Positions 1-12,000 of a stretch of 64,000 nt of DNA are shown here, one piece after another. The notes beneath the pieces are model-generated. The model was not told where the DNA came from. It made no database searches and saw only the letters and a program-made list of their open reading frames with translations. Every line of letters starts with the position of its first letter. Position 1 is the stretch's first letter. This stretch comes from Ascidia mentula (Eukaryota; Chordata; Ascidiacea; Phlebobranchia; Ascidiidae), in NCBI GenBank assembly GCA_947561715.1, contig OX387200.1:13642501-13706500 (forward strand). Reading direction: 5' to 3'. Position numbers and translations under genes: made by a program.

Positions 1-345
1 AATTTCGACCACAATGCGATGAGGGATGGATCTTTAATTAAACAATTTTTTTCAACTTTCTACAGCACCAAGCTACTTGAATTAAGGCGCCCCAGACCCC
101 ACTAAAACTAGCCTAAACTAACTGAAATTCGCCCTAGCAACAGTACATGCATATGTGCTTACTCAACAGTAAAATTAACCCCCATGCATAACATAACTTT
201 TTGCATTGTTAAATATTTGGTAAAAATCGCATAAATTCATGATGGTTGTCCTGCATTGTTACCACAATGGATTTGCTTTCTGCAAAAATAATGACCACAC
301 AAATTATGGAACACAGTGTTCAAAACAATTTCTGGTCTATATACC

Positions 346-504
346 TATAATGCTTGCTGGTGCACTGCTTTTGTAAGAGACTGACTTGTAAAAGACTTTA
401 TTAGCACGAGTTTTCGCGAGCTTCATCTCGCTTCATCAGGTGCAGCAAATGGCGCCATTTAATAGTCAGTCTCTTACAAAAGCAGTGCACCAGCAAGCAT
501 TATA
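346..504. mobile_element. Foldback MITE with 41-bp perfect terminal inverted repeats
   Basis: Bases 346-386 and 464-504 are perfect reverse complements over 41 nt, separated by a 77-nt spacer, giving a 159-bp element. The outer ends read TATAATGC...GCATTATA, so the element may be flanked by, or may include, a TA target duplication as in Tc1/mariner-type MITEs. The palindromic ends leave this undecided. It has no coding capacity and would be a non-autonomous element moved by another transposase. The perfect arm identity suggests recent insertion, arm correction, or selection on the fold. Confidence 0.8.
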
Positions 505-814
505 AGTGTTCAAATAGAGCATGTCAGATTCTATCAAATTTATTTTTGAGTAAATAAGTTGATCAAAAATTAAATAAACAGTGCACAGAAAGGCGTTTTT
601 GCAGTAAAAATAGTACGTACACATAATAAAGTTGCATAATTTGTGCAACTGTATATTCACCTACTAAACACAAAGAATGAAAGGGCCAATCGATGATAAA
701 TGTTTGCACATGTTATACAAGTACGATTTGTGAAAACTGATTAAAAAACTTTTAAAAAAATATTATAAACAAGCTTAAAGAACCATAAATTACTAATGAT
801 GCTGCCAGGCATGT

Positions 815-820
815 TTTATT
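815..820 (-). terminator. Poly(A) signal of the GDPD gene
   Basis: TTTATT on the plus strand reads AATAAA on the minus strand, about 153 bp downstream of the GDPD stop codon at 973-975. Confidence 0.5.
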
Positions 821-972
821 GCTGCAATACAGCTCTTCTGGCCATGAATTTATTATTTTAAATTATTGCCAGAAAAGCCGTTTAGCGGCAATTAAAGAAC
901 AATGCTTGCATTGCAAGCATGTGAAATGAAAATAACCACTATAGCATTATTACCACTGATGAAAATGTTTTT

Positions 973-2598
973 TTAATATTGTGTTGGTTTAACTTCATTC
1001 AGTTCCAGGTTTGATTTTAAACCTTGATTAAAAATTCCTCCAATTTCTGTTTCATCATTATCCATCAGTGGCACTCTTTTGTTTATGTGAAACTTGAAAT
1101 AGATAAAAACTGCAACGACAGCACAAATTCCAACAAAATCAACTGTTATCCAAATTCCAAGAAACTGAGCTTTGCTCATGTTCCATAGTACTTTGTCTGT
1201 GTAACTGAACACTTGACTGTAGTCAGTGGTCACAGCATGTACCCCTTGACACCACGATCTGCTGAAGGCCCAGTTTGCATTAACAACATAAGCAATGACT
1301 GGGATCCCAAAATTGATTATATCCTCAGTCACATCACTGTGTAGCAGGTTAAAATAATTTATGTCATATGCTGTTGCATTTGAAAATGCATTGGCAGAAA
1401 CTAATTTGAAAAATGGTGCCAGCTTATTAACTACATCCTGATGATCGTTGTATATCCACAAAACTTTGTTTTGTTTAATGGTGGAGTTCAAAATTGTCTC
1501 AACAGTAACATTAATCCAATTTTCAAAATATGGATGTCCTTCAGGTGGTCTAAAAAGATCAAACATAATGCTTGTGTTTAGGCTCTCTGCGAAGTTGGCA
1601 AACTGCAGCAAAGAAGGAATTTTCTGCTTTTGAATTATTTGCTTTTCCTCAACTGTCAGATGGTGATTGGTCAAAAATGGATTTCTATGCAGAAACCAAT
1701 TACCAGCATTCAGCTGCTGAAGTTCTTCCCATGTAAATGTGGCAGGATTGTTGTTTTTTCTTTCAGGAAACACCTTAGCAACATTAGTTGTTCTTAACAG
1801 TGATGTATCATGCATAAGAAAGGGCACACCATCTGATGAAATGCGGACGTCAGATTCGAAACAAAAAACACTGAATTCTGCGGATTTGTTAAAGGCAGAT
1901 ATGGTGTTTTCTGGACGAATTGATGATGCACCACGATGCGCCAACAAAAGTGGCTTTAAATTTTTGGCCATGTTTGTTCCAATGCACGGAGAATACAACC
2001 ACAATGGAATTGAGCATAGAAAAACAAGTACAATTGAATATGATAAAATGGTAAGAATTTTAAAACTAGACCTCTCCAGATTACACATGACTGCTCCACA
2101 GTACCATGAAAACAACACCCATAAAAAGAGTGCAGAGAGCTGCAAAAATGGGCCGGTAATTTGAAAGGATACTCCAATGCTTGCCCACTGGTAAGACCAA
2201 AATGTTTCAACCAACACAAAGGCAGCAATTACTAATGCCAAAAAAAAAAAAATGAAAAAAACGTGAGAAAAATGCAAGTACAAATACCATTTGAAGAAAA
2301 TTCTTACAAGGCCTGATGTTAAAACGATTATTACATAAGTAACAATTACAATTGTAAGTATAAGCAAAAAGATGTACCAATGAAACCATGACTTTAACAC
2401 CTCAAAAATAAAATCATTTGCATCATTAAAATCGTTACCAATGATACTCCAGCAGTACAACCAAATTATTGCCAAAATAACGATTGCTATTAAAAACCAG
2501 AACAACACTTTATTTGTGAGTGTAGTCTTTTTGTCATCATCTCTCTGTCGGGAACATGGGTATAAGGATGAAACACAAAGAGTACACTTGGTTTCCAT
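973..2598 (-). CDS. Membrane glycerophosphodiester phosphodiesterase, GDPD2/4/5-like
   Basis: A single uninterrupted 541-codon frame encodes an integral membrane enzyme of the GDE2/GDE3/GDE6 group. Members of this group hydrolyse glycerophosphodiesters or cut GPI anchors outside the cell. Residues 1-30 are polar. Hydrophobic spans lie near 31-52, 74-95, 114-134, 144-165 and 181-202 (a sixth may overlap 96-112). The GDPD barrel follows, with HRG at 221-223, PEN at 229-231, FESD at 247-250 and MHD at 262-264, which are the usual catalytic and metal-binding positions. One more span lies at 478-503, before a short polar tail. The stretch around FESDVRISSDGVPFLMHD is close to vertebrate GDPD5/GDPD2. 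It lacks introns, while every other host gene here is intron-rich, so a retrocopy origin is possible. Which vertebrate paralogue is closest cannot be told by eye. Confidence 0.95.
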   Translation of the reverse strand: METKCTLCVSSLYPCSRQRDDDKKTTLTNKVLFWFLIAIVILAIIWLYCWSIIGNDFNDANDFIFEVLKSWFHWYIFLLILTIVIVTYVIIVLTSGLVRIFFKWYLYLHFSHVFFIFFFLALVIAAFVLVETFWSYQWASIGVSFQITGPFLQLSALFLWVLFSWYCGAVMCNLERSSFKILTILSYSIVLVFLCSIPLWLYSPCIGTNMAKNLKPLLLAHRGASSIRPENTISAFNKSAEFSVFCFESDVRISSDGVPFLMHDTSLLRTTNVAKVFPERKNNNPATFTWEELQQLNAGNWFLHRNPFLTNHHLTVEEKQIIQKQKIPSLLQFANFAESLNTSIMFDLFRPPEGHPYFENWINVTVETILNSTIKQNKVLWIYNDHQDVVNKLAPFFKLVSANAFSNATAYDINYFNLLHSDVTEDIINFGIPVIAYVVNANWAFSRSWCQGVHAVTTDYSQVFSYTDKVLWNMSKAQFLGIWITVDFVGICAVVAVFIYFKFHINKRVPLMDNDETEIGGIFNQGLKSNLELNEVKPTQY

Positions 2599-3960
2599 TT
2601 TTGCATAGTAAAGAAAACAGAAGCCACAGCTACAATAAAACTATGTTACTGAAAACAATCAAACATCATCAGTTTTGAGCGAATCCCACATACCACGAAA
2701 GTCGACAAAACTTTAAACACACATAACTCTTCCAATACTTGTGGGACTTCGATATTTTTTTGACAAGATGCATAAATTAGCACAAAATTTATGAAAATGT
2801 AAAAATTAATAATTTCGAACGACCTTTTGTAACAGATATTAATATAATAAGCATTGTCATAAATCAGCTATAACTTTAGTCATAGGTTGACAGAAAAGAT
2901 AATTCAACCAATTTAAAATTACTTTACAGTGATACCTAAATTGTGTGCGATTTCGTGGGGGCTATATGTTTGCGAACTGAATAATAAATATAACCGTCAT
3001 AACAAGAATCAGTCTTTCACTTATAACTTTGGCTGCAGTTCGATGGGAAAGACAATTCTAGCACCATTGCAAAGCTTACACAAATACCTTTCCAAAGAGG
3101 GGCATGTAAACAAGGTTGTATTTCTATTTCACAAACTGTTCCATCTCCACCACTGCATTATTTTTTCGTCTAAAAATTTTATTTTTTCGAATCTAAATGT
3201 AACAATATCAATTTTACTTTTGCTGCTGACCTCGTAAGGTAACCCGCGTTTAAACTTTTGTTAACTGGCGATTTTTTGTCAACTAACATTCCCTGGTCAA
3301 CAACCAGCTTTCCCAACAAGTATTTCAGTTGGGGAAATACCCAAACGTACTGTAACTACAGCAAAGAAGAAGGTTTTACGCCAGAAAAGTCACAATTCCA
3401 ATTATATTTAGCCGAAAAAGTTTTTACCAAACAAAAGACGAAAAACATATGTAAATGGAGCTGTTTTGTTTCAACGTAGTTCCTGTGCAGCCCAACCTGT
3501 TCGACACCAACATCCAAGCTGGTCTATAGAAATCAATCGTCAACACATCGCCTCGTAAAAAACAACTGGCTGCAGTGGTAATTTCGTGCAACAGATCGTT
3601 ACGTACTGTTTGCAGGTACAGGTCGCGGATCCTTCAGGATTTTCAATAATCTGCTCCGGCTGAGATTCAAGTCCGGGTGTAACGTCACCATGCGAGTTTG
3701 TTCGCATTTTAAAATTTTTGAAGAATGGAGTTTTATCAATCACAATAGCGCGCGTGTAGATTACCGCGCATTCCGTTTTTTTTTTGAAAAATACAATGAT
3801 TGGATTGAAAATATCGACACACAGCAAAAAATGCAGGAAAAACGCTGAGTAGTCTATTTTCTATAATCGCCAGTGAACGCCACGTAGGCCTAAATACGAA
3901 CACATTTGTTTCGACAAGGTTGCTTAGCATTTTCATACATGTCAAATTCAAATTGCAAAC
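2599..3960. other. Divergent intergenic region between the GDPD and M28 peptidase genes
   Basis: The two flanking genes start near 2598 (minus) and 3961 (plus), so this 1.36-kb stretch should hold both promoters. I see no clear TATA box. Several short open frames occur. The longest minus one (3540-3827, 95 codons) ends in a cysteine-containing stretch and matches no family I know, and I do not support it as a gene. Confidence 0.6.
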
Positions 3961-6900
3961 ATGGCCGCTGGACGTCAGATTCTTCTCTGTACGTGGTTTC
4001 TTCTGTTATCAAGTAAGTTTTATGTAGGTTAGGTTTTTTTCAATGAGAGCTCACAAGTGAACAAATTTATTTTAGAAAACTACAAACTTATAATGGGTTA
4101 ACATCGCCTTATCGTATAATTGTCGGTGGTGACTATAATGAACAATACTAGAAAAACTATACAAATACATAATAGCAAAAAGGCTATTTGATATACTGAT
4201 ATACAAAGTAGGCCTATTGCCTGTATGCAGCATATTCTTCGGCTGTGTTTTTTGATGATCTATTCAAACTCCCTGGGAAGAAGAATGACCTTTCCATATC
4301 CCTCACTGGATCTCAAATCGAAGGCCTTCTAAAAAACTGCTATAGTTGTCATGGAACAACCATCAGTGCAGTCACATCATCATGCTGGGAATCTGTGGAT
4401 GAATCACATACACGATTTGTGTCTGTAACGCCATGTTTTGGAGCTTGTTCGGTTAGTCCTATAGAATGATGAAAAATTGTCAACAATTTTAAAATGTCAA
4501 TACTTGCCGACTGTTCAATGACCAGCACACATGGTTTAGTTTTGCGCCTTAGCAATTGAGCTGGACCAAATTTGTACATTTATTGTAGACAACGGTGCTT
4601 AACCACACTATCATAGGATTGGTGGAATTCACTCGTCGTTGTGAGCCTGAATGTAATGCGACATGTTACAACACGGACCAAAACACACATCTGTGTAAGC
4701 ACTGCTGCTTTGGTGACAGGTAACCACTGTAGATTCACGTGTTCACTATGTTGGGTTGAAAACATGGATGTGTTTAGATGCAACGAAGTTCTTCCGGGTT
4801 ATGTTCCAGAAAGACACGACTCAGCAAAACATGCGAGTGATCAAAACCTCCGTGCGTGGATTACTGGAGTATTGGCTAAACCGCGCCACCATGCGGCCGA
4901 TCCCTCCAACAAAGTATAACCAAATTGTTGACCCCAATACGTTTTTAATAAGTTACGTCTTGTTTCAGGTGGCGGCAAGAAAATTTATCTCGAAAATGTT
5001 TCTGCAATTTGGGATTGTCGCGGAATTGAACACGTTTAAGATATGGCAAGTGTATCAAGAAGATCGCGCGCCAGTCAACATTAATTCGGTGACTTTTTGT
5101 TTTGTACATTTGCAGGTTGAAACTGAACACTAAAATATTTGTCCTCGCGAGGCTTACAATAATAGGCTGTAACGTATCACATCTGGTAAATCTTACCTTT
5201 AACATTTAAGTATATCAAAACCGTGGTGAGGGGATACAACATCATCGCCACAATCAGAGGTTTGAACTACGGAAAATTGGATGACAGAATCACAGTATTA
5301 ATAGCGCATTACGACACTCACACTGACGGCACACCAGGAGTGGATGACAACGGATCGGGGGTTTCAGCCCTTCTTGAAATTGCGAGATTGCTTACAAGAA
5401 ATGAATCATGCTCGAGGTGAGACTGAAATTTATAAAATTTAAAAACTTAAAATTTGGTCCCTGATGGATTTCAGAAACCATAGTGTTGTATTGGTGGCAA
5501 CTGACTTTAAGGAAGAAGGACAATTTACTGACGGCCTCGCTGGGAGTGGATACACGAACTGTTATGTTGGCCATGAGTTCAGCGGACTTGCCGGGTCTGC
5601 CCACTTCTTATGCGGTTGGTTGTTGCCACACCTTCGTCGAACTGGGTCTCGCCTCCGAGTTGCGATCAACCTAGATTCGCTTCTTAATTATGATACGAGG
5701 TAATGCTTTCACAACCACTTACCCTAATGACATTATAGACTCAGATGTAATTATATACAATTGACATTATTATTTTACTTGACATTAACAAATGTTTTTT
5801 TAATGTGAACAACTGAAATTTTAGTCCGTCCTCACAATCCATGCCCAACTTTCATCAACTTCTGAGCAGAAACACAAACGCAGAATTAAATCGGGTACTT
5901 CGAAAATATGAAAGCCAGGTAAATGTTTGGGTTTGTTTCTTTATTTCAGATGTTTTGCAATTAGGAATGATAATTATGTTACAACGTCGCAGATATCACG
6001 GCGGAGATTTGCAGGAGACTGGTTGCTTGCCTCGTACATCGACGTTGATACAGGGTTTGGTAATACGTCACGGTATGCCTCACAACTGCACGAAATGTGG
6101 GGAAACACAGAAAACAGCAACACTGAACCAGGGTTCATAACCCAACGCTTATCAGCAACAGGTATGTGTTTCTAAGCTGTCATTTGGTCCTTTGGTCTCG
6201 TATGCAACCCGTTTGACACGAGTACTCATGTTTGCTAACAGGAAGCGAAATCGCGCAACACGACGACTGTTTGGTGTTTCAGCACCTCAGAAATCCGCTG
6301 CCTTGCATATCGCTCACAGATACAGGTGACACAAAGTTTCTTGACTCCTTTTTTTGCACATGACATTAGAGTCTGGGAAAAATTAAAGATTTTTTTAAGT
6401 TTTTTTTTGTGTCACCAAGGAAAGACTTTTTGTGATAGACGTGTTACATTATACGGATGTTTGTTAACTGCTGCTTGACAACATAACTTTTAAACACGTT
6501 TTGCAAAACTGTAAATAAATTAAACCTAATGATCTCGCTACGATTGTTGTGATCGCCCTTCTGCCAATTATAAGAATGTAGATTGTTAAATTAAACCAGG
6601 CACGAAAACAATGCACATGCAGTTTGTTTAGTGCTCTGTCTCAAAATAGTTACAACCGACATGTGTTCAGTTTAATCAAAACTCCCAAAAGTCATGTGAG
6701 TGAGTTTGACTTTTATTTAATTAAATAACAAAACATCCACAACAGGGTCTTTGAGAGGTTTTATGAGGCGGTGTCATCAAGCGGCTTGCGACGATAAAAC
6801 TCACGTGACGCAGGAAAATATCGAATTTCTTGCTCGGGTAAGTATTACCACCTAAACATAACCCGTGTGTCTGCATATTCTACTCTTCACAGATTATCGA

Positions 6901-7762
6901 CACAGTTTGGAAAGTGGTGGAAAACATAAGTGAGGGAAATTGCGAAATTGATAACGAAGAAGTAGAAGTTGCTCCAACTATGGAAGTTGAAACAACAATC
7001 GCAACCACGGCCGCCACGATTCAATGTGATGAACCAATCCTACAAGTATGTGGAATCGGTTACAAGAAGTATTACTTGTGAGATATCCGCTTTAAAACCC
7101 TTCTGTGTAACAGGGTTCTTTAACCTCATTGCTGAACACGAACACCACCATAACAGCCACCTGTCGTTTAACTTCTTTTTCTCTTGAGTTGTGCGATCCA
7201 AGGCCAAGCTCACAATGGGCTCAACTCGACGGTAAACCTGGTTGGCGTCCCAAGAAAGGAAGGAAATCTAGGAATCGTCAGCTTTGGTTCGAGCTCGTTT
7301 ATTTTTTGCAAGATTGAAAGTAACATCAGTGAACCCCAAAAATGGTTTCACAAAAAGGAAACAATTTTAGAATCTTCGTTGTCAAATGCGACCTTACACT
7401 GTAAAGCCCAACGCAATATTTCATTAAAATGAAGACCATATAATTACAGGTTAAAAGTTGACTTGGGTCGAAGATTCAACGTGACCGGGATCAGTGTTCA
7501 AGGAGTGCCAGGGTTTGGCTACATCCGATCATTCATGCTCTCATACAGCAACGACAATCTCAACTGGCGTTGGCATATTCCGTCAGACCCGGAGTGGGCT
7601 GGTGGTTCGCGTCGTTCGGAAATCAATGGAAACACCAACGGTAAAACGGCGGTAAAACGTGCGATCAACCCCAATATTGCTGCGCGCTATGTACGAGTCC
7701 ACCCGCAAAGGTGGAAACGACGAATAGCCCTGAGGCTGGAAGTTTATGGATGTCTTTCCTAA
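3961..7762 (+). CDS. Secreted M28 zinc peptidase with C-terminal F5/8 type C (discoidin) domain
   Basis: Fourteen exons join in phase to 722 codons plus stop: 3961-4012, 4231-4451 (or -4424), 4589-4719, 4778-4913, 4969-5088, 5211-5416, 5475-5699, 5825-5918, 5993-6161, 6242-6325, 6746-6837, 6893-7045, 7114-7286 and 7450-7762. Exon 1 encodes a signal-peptide-like N-terminus. Exons 2-3 are cysteine-rich (CEPECNATC, LCKHCC). The M28 core follows: HYD near 253-255 and GVDDNGSG near 263-270 (zinc ligands), then TDFKEEG near 298-304 with the paired glutamates that supply the catalytic base and a ligand, then INLD near 353-356. Exons 13-14 form a discoidin domain (GWRP, WLKVDLG, NVTGI, ARYVRV). By family the product should be an extracellular metallo-aminopeptidase or carboxypeptidase tethered by its discoidin domain to glycans or lipids. 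Substrate is unknown. The end of exon 2 and the start of exon 9 are the least certain joins. Confidence 0.85.
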
Positions 7763-8207
7763 CAATTATGTGCGGCAAATAATTAATTACGGATATTTGT
7801 GGATTTGTATTCTCCAGATCTGCGTTGTAGATTCTCCCCACTTAAATTTTAAAAGATTTTTTTGTTTTTCAACTAATGTGTTTTATCCCTACCCAAACTC
7901 AACAATTGCTGTTCATCCGCTAGTATAAAATAAATTCTTTTTAATTGAGTTTGGTAATCACTCCTCATTCTATTACAATCGCTGTGGCGATCTCCGCCTC
8001 TTATACTCTATATCACAACTAACAACAATTTGTCTCTGACTGATTTGAGCCTAAGGAAATAAATACTTTCATATTGATTGTTAAAAATAAAACAATGACT
8101 GACGAACAGTATAATGAAAAATGTTCATGATAGTTGTGGTGAATAAAATATACAAACTGGCAACAGTAACGCAACGTATTCGCGAAGTTTTTACCGCGCA
8201 GACAAAA
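7763..8207. other. Convergent 3' intergenic gap between M28 peptidase and UNC80
   Basis: The two genes end tail to tail 445 bp apart. The stretch is AT-rich and holds the plus-strand poly(A) signal at 7929-7934. For UNC80 only a weaker ATTAAA (939-944 of the 7-kb block, that is 7939-7944, minus) is visible. The 3' ends could overlap. Confidence 0.6.
7929..7934 (+). terminator. Poly(A) signal of the M28-discoidin gene
   Basis: AATAAA lies 167 bp beyond the TAA stop at 7760-7762 on the same strand. Confidence 0.6.
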
Positions 8208-11200
8208 CTAACGTCGAAAACTGGATTTTAATGCAAGTTTTTGCAAGGCGCGCTTTGCTTCGTCATGCTGCGTAACGGAACTGGATGGTTGGTCGATAGG
8301 TTCTTCGTCTATTGTTAATGTTGAATAACTTTTTCTGTCCTCTTTAACGGCCGACACACTGTCTCTTCTCCCACTGATCGCTCCCCCCTCGTCCAAAGAC
8401 ATGTTTGGAGAGAGATGCTGATTTCCTGGTGTTTTCTTAGGTTTAGTTGTTAGTTTTGGAGCTGAAAAGGCGTTTGTTATTCTGTATGCTAATATTTTTT
8501 GCAGTTTTTATGTCCAAAAACTAATTTAGACAAATAACAACTATGTTTTGTTTTGAAATTAACGCCCACCTTAAACCAGTTTGAACATGGAATTTATTAC
8601 AATTCCATACTACAGAAACTTTCTCAAATAATGTCATAACTAGTTGATGGAAATTTTATACTTACATGTTTGAATGTCATCGGCTGAAGGTTCAATCGTT
8701 TGTTTGGAGTCGCCAACATCCGACCAAGTATCTTGCCTGTTCAAAGTTTTGCATGTATCAAATTATACACAGGGGAATGCAATATTGGATCAATAATAAT
8801 TTCAACTTCATGTAAACAACACGCACTTCCCGTTCCAGATTCCAAATGTATGCTATGTGTTATTTCCTTAAGGCAAGAATTAATACTAGATAACTTGGTA
8901 CTGAAATGAGAAGCAAATCTTTACTCGTATATCTCTAATGCCCACAAGTTTGTTGAGAATACATTAGCTTGCTTACCTTATCTTGTTTGACGATTTACGG
9001 GGTGTAACGTACATGCCCACTGTGATATTGGGAATGTTGCTTGATTTGGACGTGGACGCCTTGTCTTTAGTTTGCAACGTGGACAAGCTGCATCTAACAA
9101 GATGTATCGCACAAACGTCCAAGTCTGTTATTTGACTTCAATACATTTAAATATTATAAGTTGAATTTTACCTGGAAGTTTTGCCACTTGTTTCATGATC
9201 AATATCATCCCTGTTAGATTTCGAGCTTCTCATCTGGAAATTAACCCAACAAATATTTCTAAAACGCTTCAAAAATAATTACTCCAAACTCGGAGCCAGG
9301 TAATGTTTAGGGACTGTTTTCCTGTCAGCGTCTTAAACTAGGCTGTGACTTCTTCCAAAAAAACCAGAGAAGTTAAACTAAGTGAAACACGCGGACTCAC
9401 CAACTGCGTCCACAAGCGAACCGCTGGAGGAGATCGGCTGGGTGTCGCACTTCTTTCCGCTTGCCTTCAAAAAGAAATAAAAGCAATTTTGCAACATCGT
9501 TTAATACGCCCGACCCATATAGCAATAGAAAACATGACTGGGAATTGTGCCCAGGATAACCTGTGTTCGAATACAGGTGTGGTAAAAAACAATTAAATTC
9601 ACCCTTAAGGTACGTGTTAGTGCATCAAAACTTTATTGTTGTTACACAAAATTGCAGCATACGCGATCTAAATACGATCGCAACGGATTTTTGAATTGGG
9701 CCAGCGTGTATAAGTTCGCTTTGTGTTGTATTTTATAAGAGCCACAAGTCTGTTTTACTTCACTTGCAGGGACGTTTAGCCTAAGATAAGAAATTATTGA
9801 CGTACTAAATGTTAATATATTACAATACATCATTATAAAGGATGGTAAAGTATGGGCCTATTACTTGACAATAAGTTTATCAGTTTCAAGCGGGGTTTCT
9901 TCCACGCTCTCGTGTTGAGTTTGAGTTTGAGTTTTTGGGAGGGAAGTTATCGCACAACGAAACGACGAAAGACGAGATCGTTCTTTGTAGCTGTTTTGAT
10001 CTAAACTCGACAGCTTGGAAGCAACGTTTGACGGCACCTTTAGGATCGTCGGCGATTTGACAGCTGTCAAAATTAAATACATCATGTTTGCATTGTTTGA
10101 TTTTGATTCTGCAAGTTAAAACGCTTAGCGAAACACAAGTAATAAAATTAATTAAGAGGGTTTTGGGGGTTGGTCACATAAACGTTACGTTTTACCTTTT
10201 GGTTGCTGACTTAGATGACGTAATTCCTGCGCTTCCCGGACAAAATCTTTAATCAACAACGTCATCACTATCGGGACACAGCTCTTAGTTTCCAAGCAAT
10301 TCTGGAGTTGCCTTTTGAGTGCTTCTTCAGTAAACCTTCGCCTCATGAACTGATGTAAACAAAAATGCGGTAAACTAACTGTGATATTATATGCTGCCAG
10401 CAAATCGCGATTATGTTTGCTTTTTGGTTGAATATTTTCACCTACCTGCCGAACCACGAATGGTTTGAGATGAAGAACGAGCGGGGTTTTGTATTTCATC
10501 ACGAATATCATGAATGACCAAATGTATGATCCATCTTAACAGAGTTCATGGTGATCGGTAAACAAAGGTAATAGACATGAGAAGATTTTCCAAAAGAACT
10601 TACCTGCATTTTTGCAAGCTATGTTTTTGATCTTTTGAGCCAGTCCATACCATTCGCCTTGTAGTTGTCTGTGAAAGCAGGCAATAACAACTCGAAGCGT
10701 CAACAACGCCACTTGACACACCGCAACGTTTTTCTTCTTCGTCACTGGCATACAAATATGGAACAATTAGTTTATAATTTCATCAATTACTTAAACTACG
10801 TGGACACCCAGAAACCACAACTAAACTCATGAAAAATTTGGCCTTTTTGGTGATGATTACCGATTCTTTATTCTTGTGATGTGACATTATTACCTAATAT
10901 TGGTTCAAACAAAATGAATCTTGTATCGCTAACAGTGTTATTGTTTACAAAAATCTTGTGATCTCCTCGATAGGTCACTGTCGACCCCCTTAAGAATTGC
11001 AGATCTACATTTATCCTACAAGGTTGCTGACGACATGCTCTTTATTTAATTGCACTTAACTAAACAACTACAAAAAACAAAAACACAACTAACTGGGGGA
11101 GGTGGCAAGAAACAATTCTGCCATATTATGTCTCGACCGCGATAATTTTCCAGTCAACGCATCTATGCAAAGGTTCATCATAAACACTACGTCACTTTTG

Positions 11201-12000
11201 GGGAGTTCCAATTTCCATTTCACTGAAACAACACAAATACATTTTAAAAACGTTTCTCGCGCTTGAAAAAGTAGGATTCACTAATTTCTTTCTTACTTTT
11301 TCCGTCGCTGTCGTTCGCATGAGGAAGTATGGGAGTTTCTCCGGCGACGCAGAGACAAATTGGAATTATGAGATTAAGAAGCAAGTTGATTTTGACCTCC
11401 GACTCGATTAGAGGTTTGATAATATCCTGCACTGTGAAGCCATCACCAAGACTCCGTGCCTGAAGGACTGTAACCCAACAATTTTAGAACAAATCAAATA
11501 GCAGGTGACTGTTTCCTCACCGATTAGTTTCACTACATTTGGAGTTAGTGTAGGAGAAATGTTAAGCCTGGTTTTGCATTCACAGTTGAGTGCGTCTTCC
11601 CCGTTTGCTGGTACGTTTGTACCAACTTGCATCGTTGCGCACATCTACAGATGTGTGAAAAAGCAATTATCAAGCAACTTCATAATTTCTGGCTTTTATT
11701 TCCAAAATGTTGTGAATAAAGGAAATAAAGTGCAATCACAAGGGGGGATTCAGAGTATATGCATGTAATCAGCCTAGGTGTTGTGGAAACAATATTTTCT
11801 GTCATGGGAATTAGGCAATTATTGTGCGTAGTCTTATATTTTAACAAGTGAATGTAGACCAATATGAGCAAAATACTTTGTTAGCACTCACGTTGACGAA
11901 GGTTTTAAGGTGTGGGATATGTGAGACAGACGGTTGACGAGCAAGAAGATCGCACAAGCCGCTTACCATCATAGATACGGTCCTCTTATCCAACTTACGC
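8208..12000 (-). CDS. UNC80: UNC80 exons 52-64 (C-terminal region and tail)
   Basis: Exons: 11892-12000, 11521-11644, 11297-11467, 11094-11222, 10604-10744, 10446-10534, 10196-10349, 9865-10063, 9401-9464, 9172-9233, 8977-9093, 8666-8736 and 8208-8461. Matches persist to about exon 58 (LLLNLIIPICL, VIACFHRQLQGEWY, PLVLHLKPFVVRQ, FMRRRFTEEAL). Exons 59-64 give a serine/threonine- and lysine-rich tail, as in vertebrates, but without convincing residue matches. They are held together by splice sites and phase only. If exon 59 were not spliced, the frame would stop at 9861-9863, so a shorter isoform lacking the last five exons is conceivable. Confidence 0.9.

Larger units (their letters stand above)
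1..972. other. Intergenic sequence downstream of the GDPD gene
   Basis: This AT-rich stretch holds no coding exon that I can support. It contains the foldback element at 346-504, the poly(A) signal of the GDPD gene at 815-820, and a small palindrome at 902-920 (two 9-nt arms around one base). The only open frame (466-660, minus) overlaps one arm of the foldback element and resembles nothing I know. Confidence 0.7.

Noticed and set aside
1739-2164. 141-codon plus-strand frame inside the GDPD gene
   Set aside because: It is antisense to an intact, recognisable 541-codon enzyme and has no family resemblance.
3540-3827. Minus-strand 95-codon frame with a cysteine-containing end, upstream of the M28 gene
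   Set aside because: No recognisable domain, splice context or partner exons; it lies in the presumed shared promoter region.
9538-9577. Two adjacent 5-bp stems with a TTCGAAT loop, suggesting a tRNA
   Set aside because: The putative anticodon loop lacks the invariant U33, the T-arm pairs wrongly around the loop, and no acceptor stem or A box is present.
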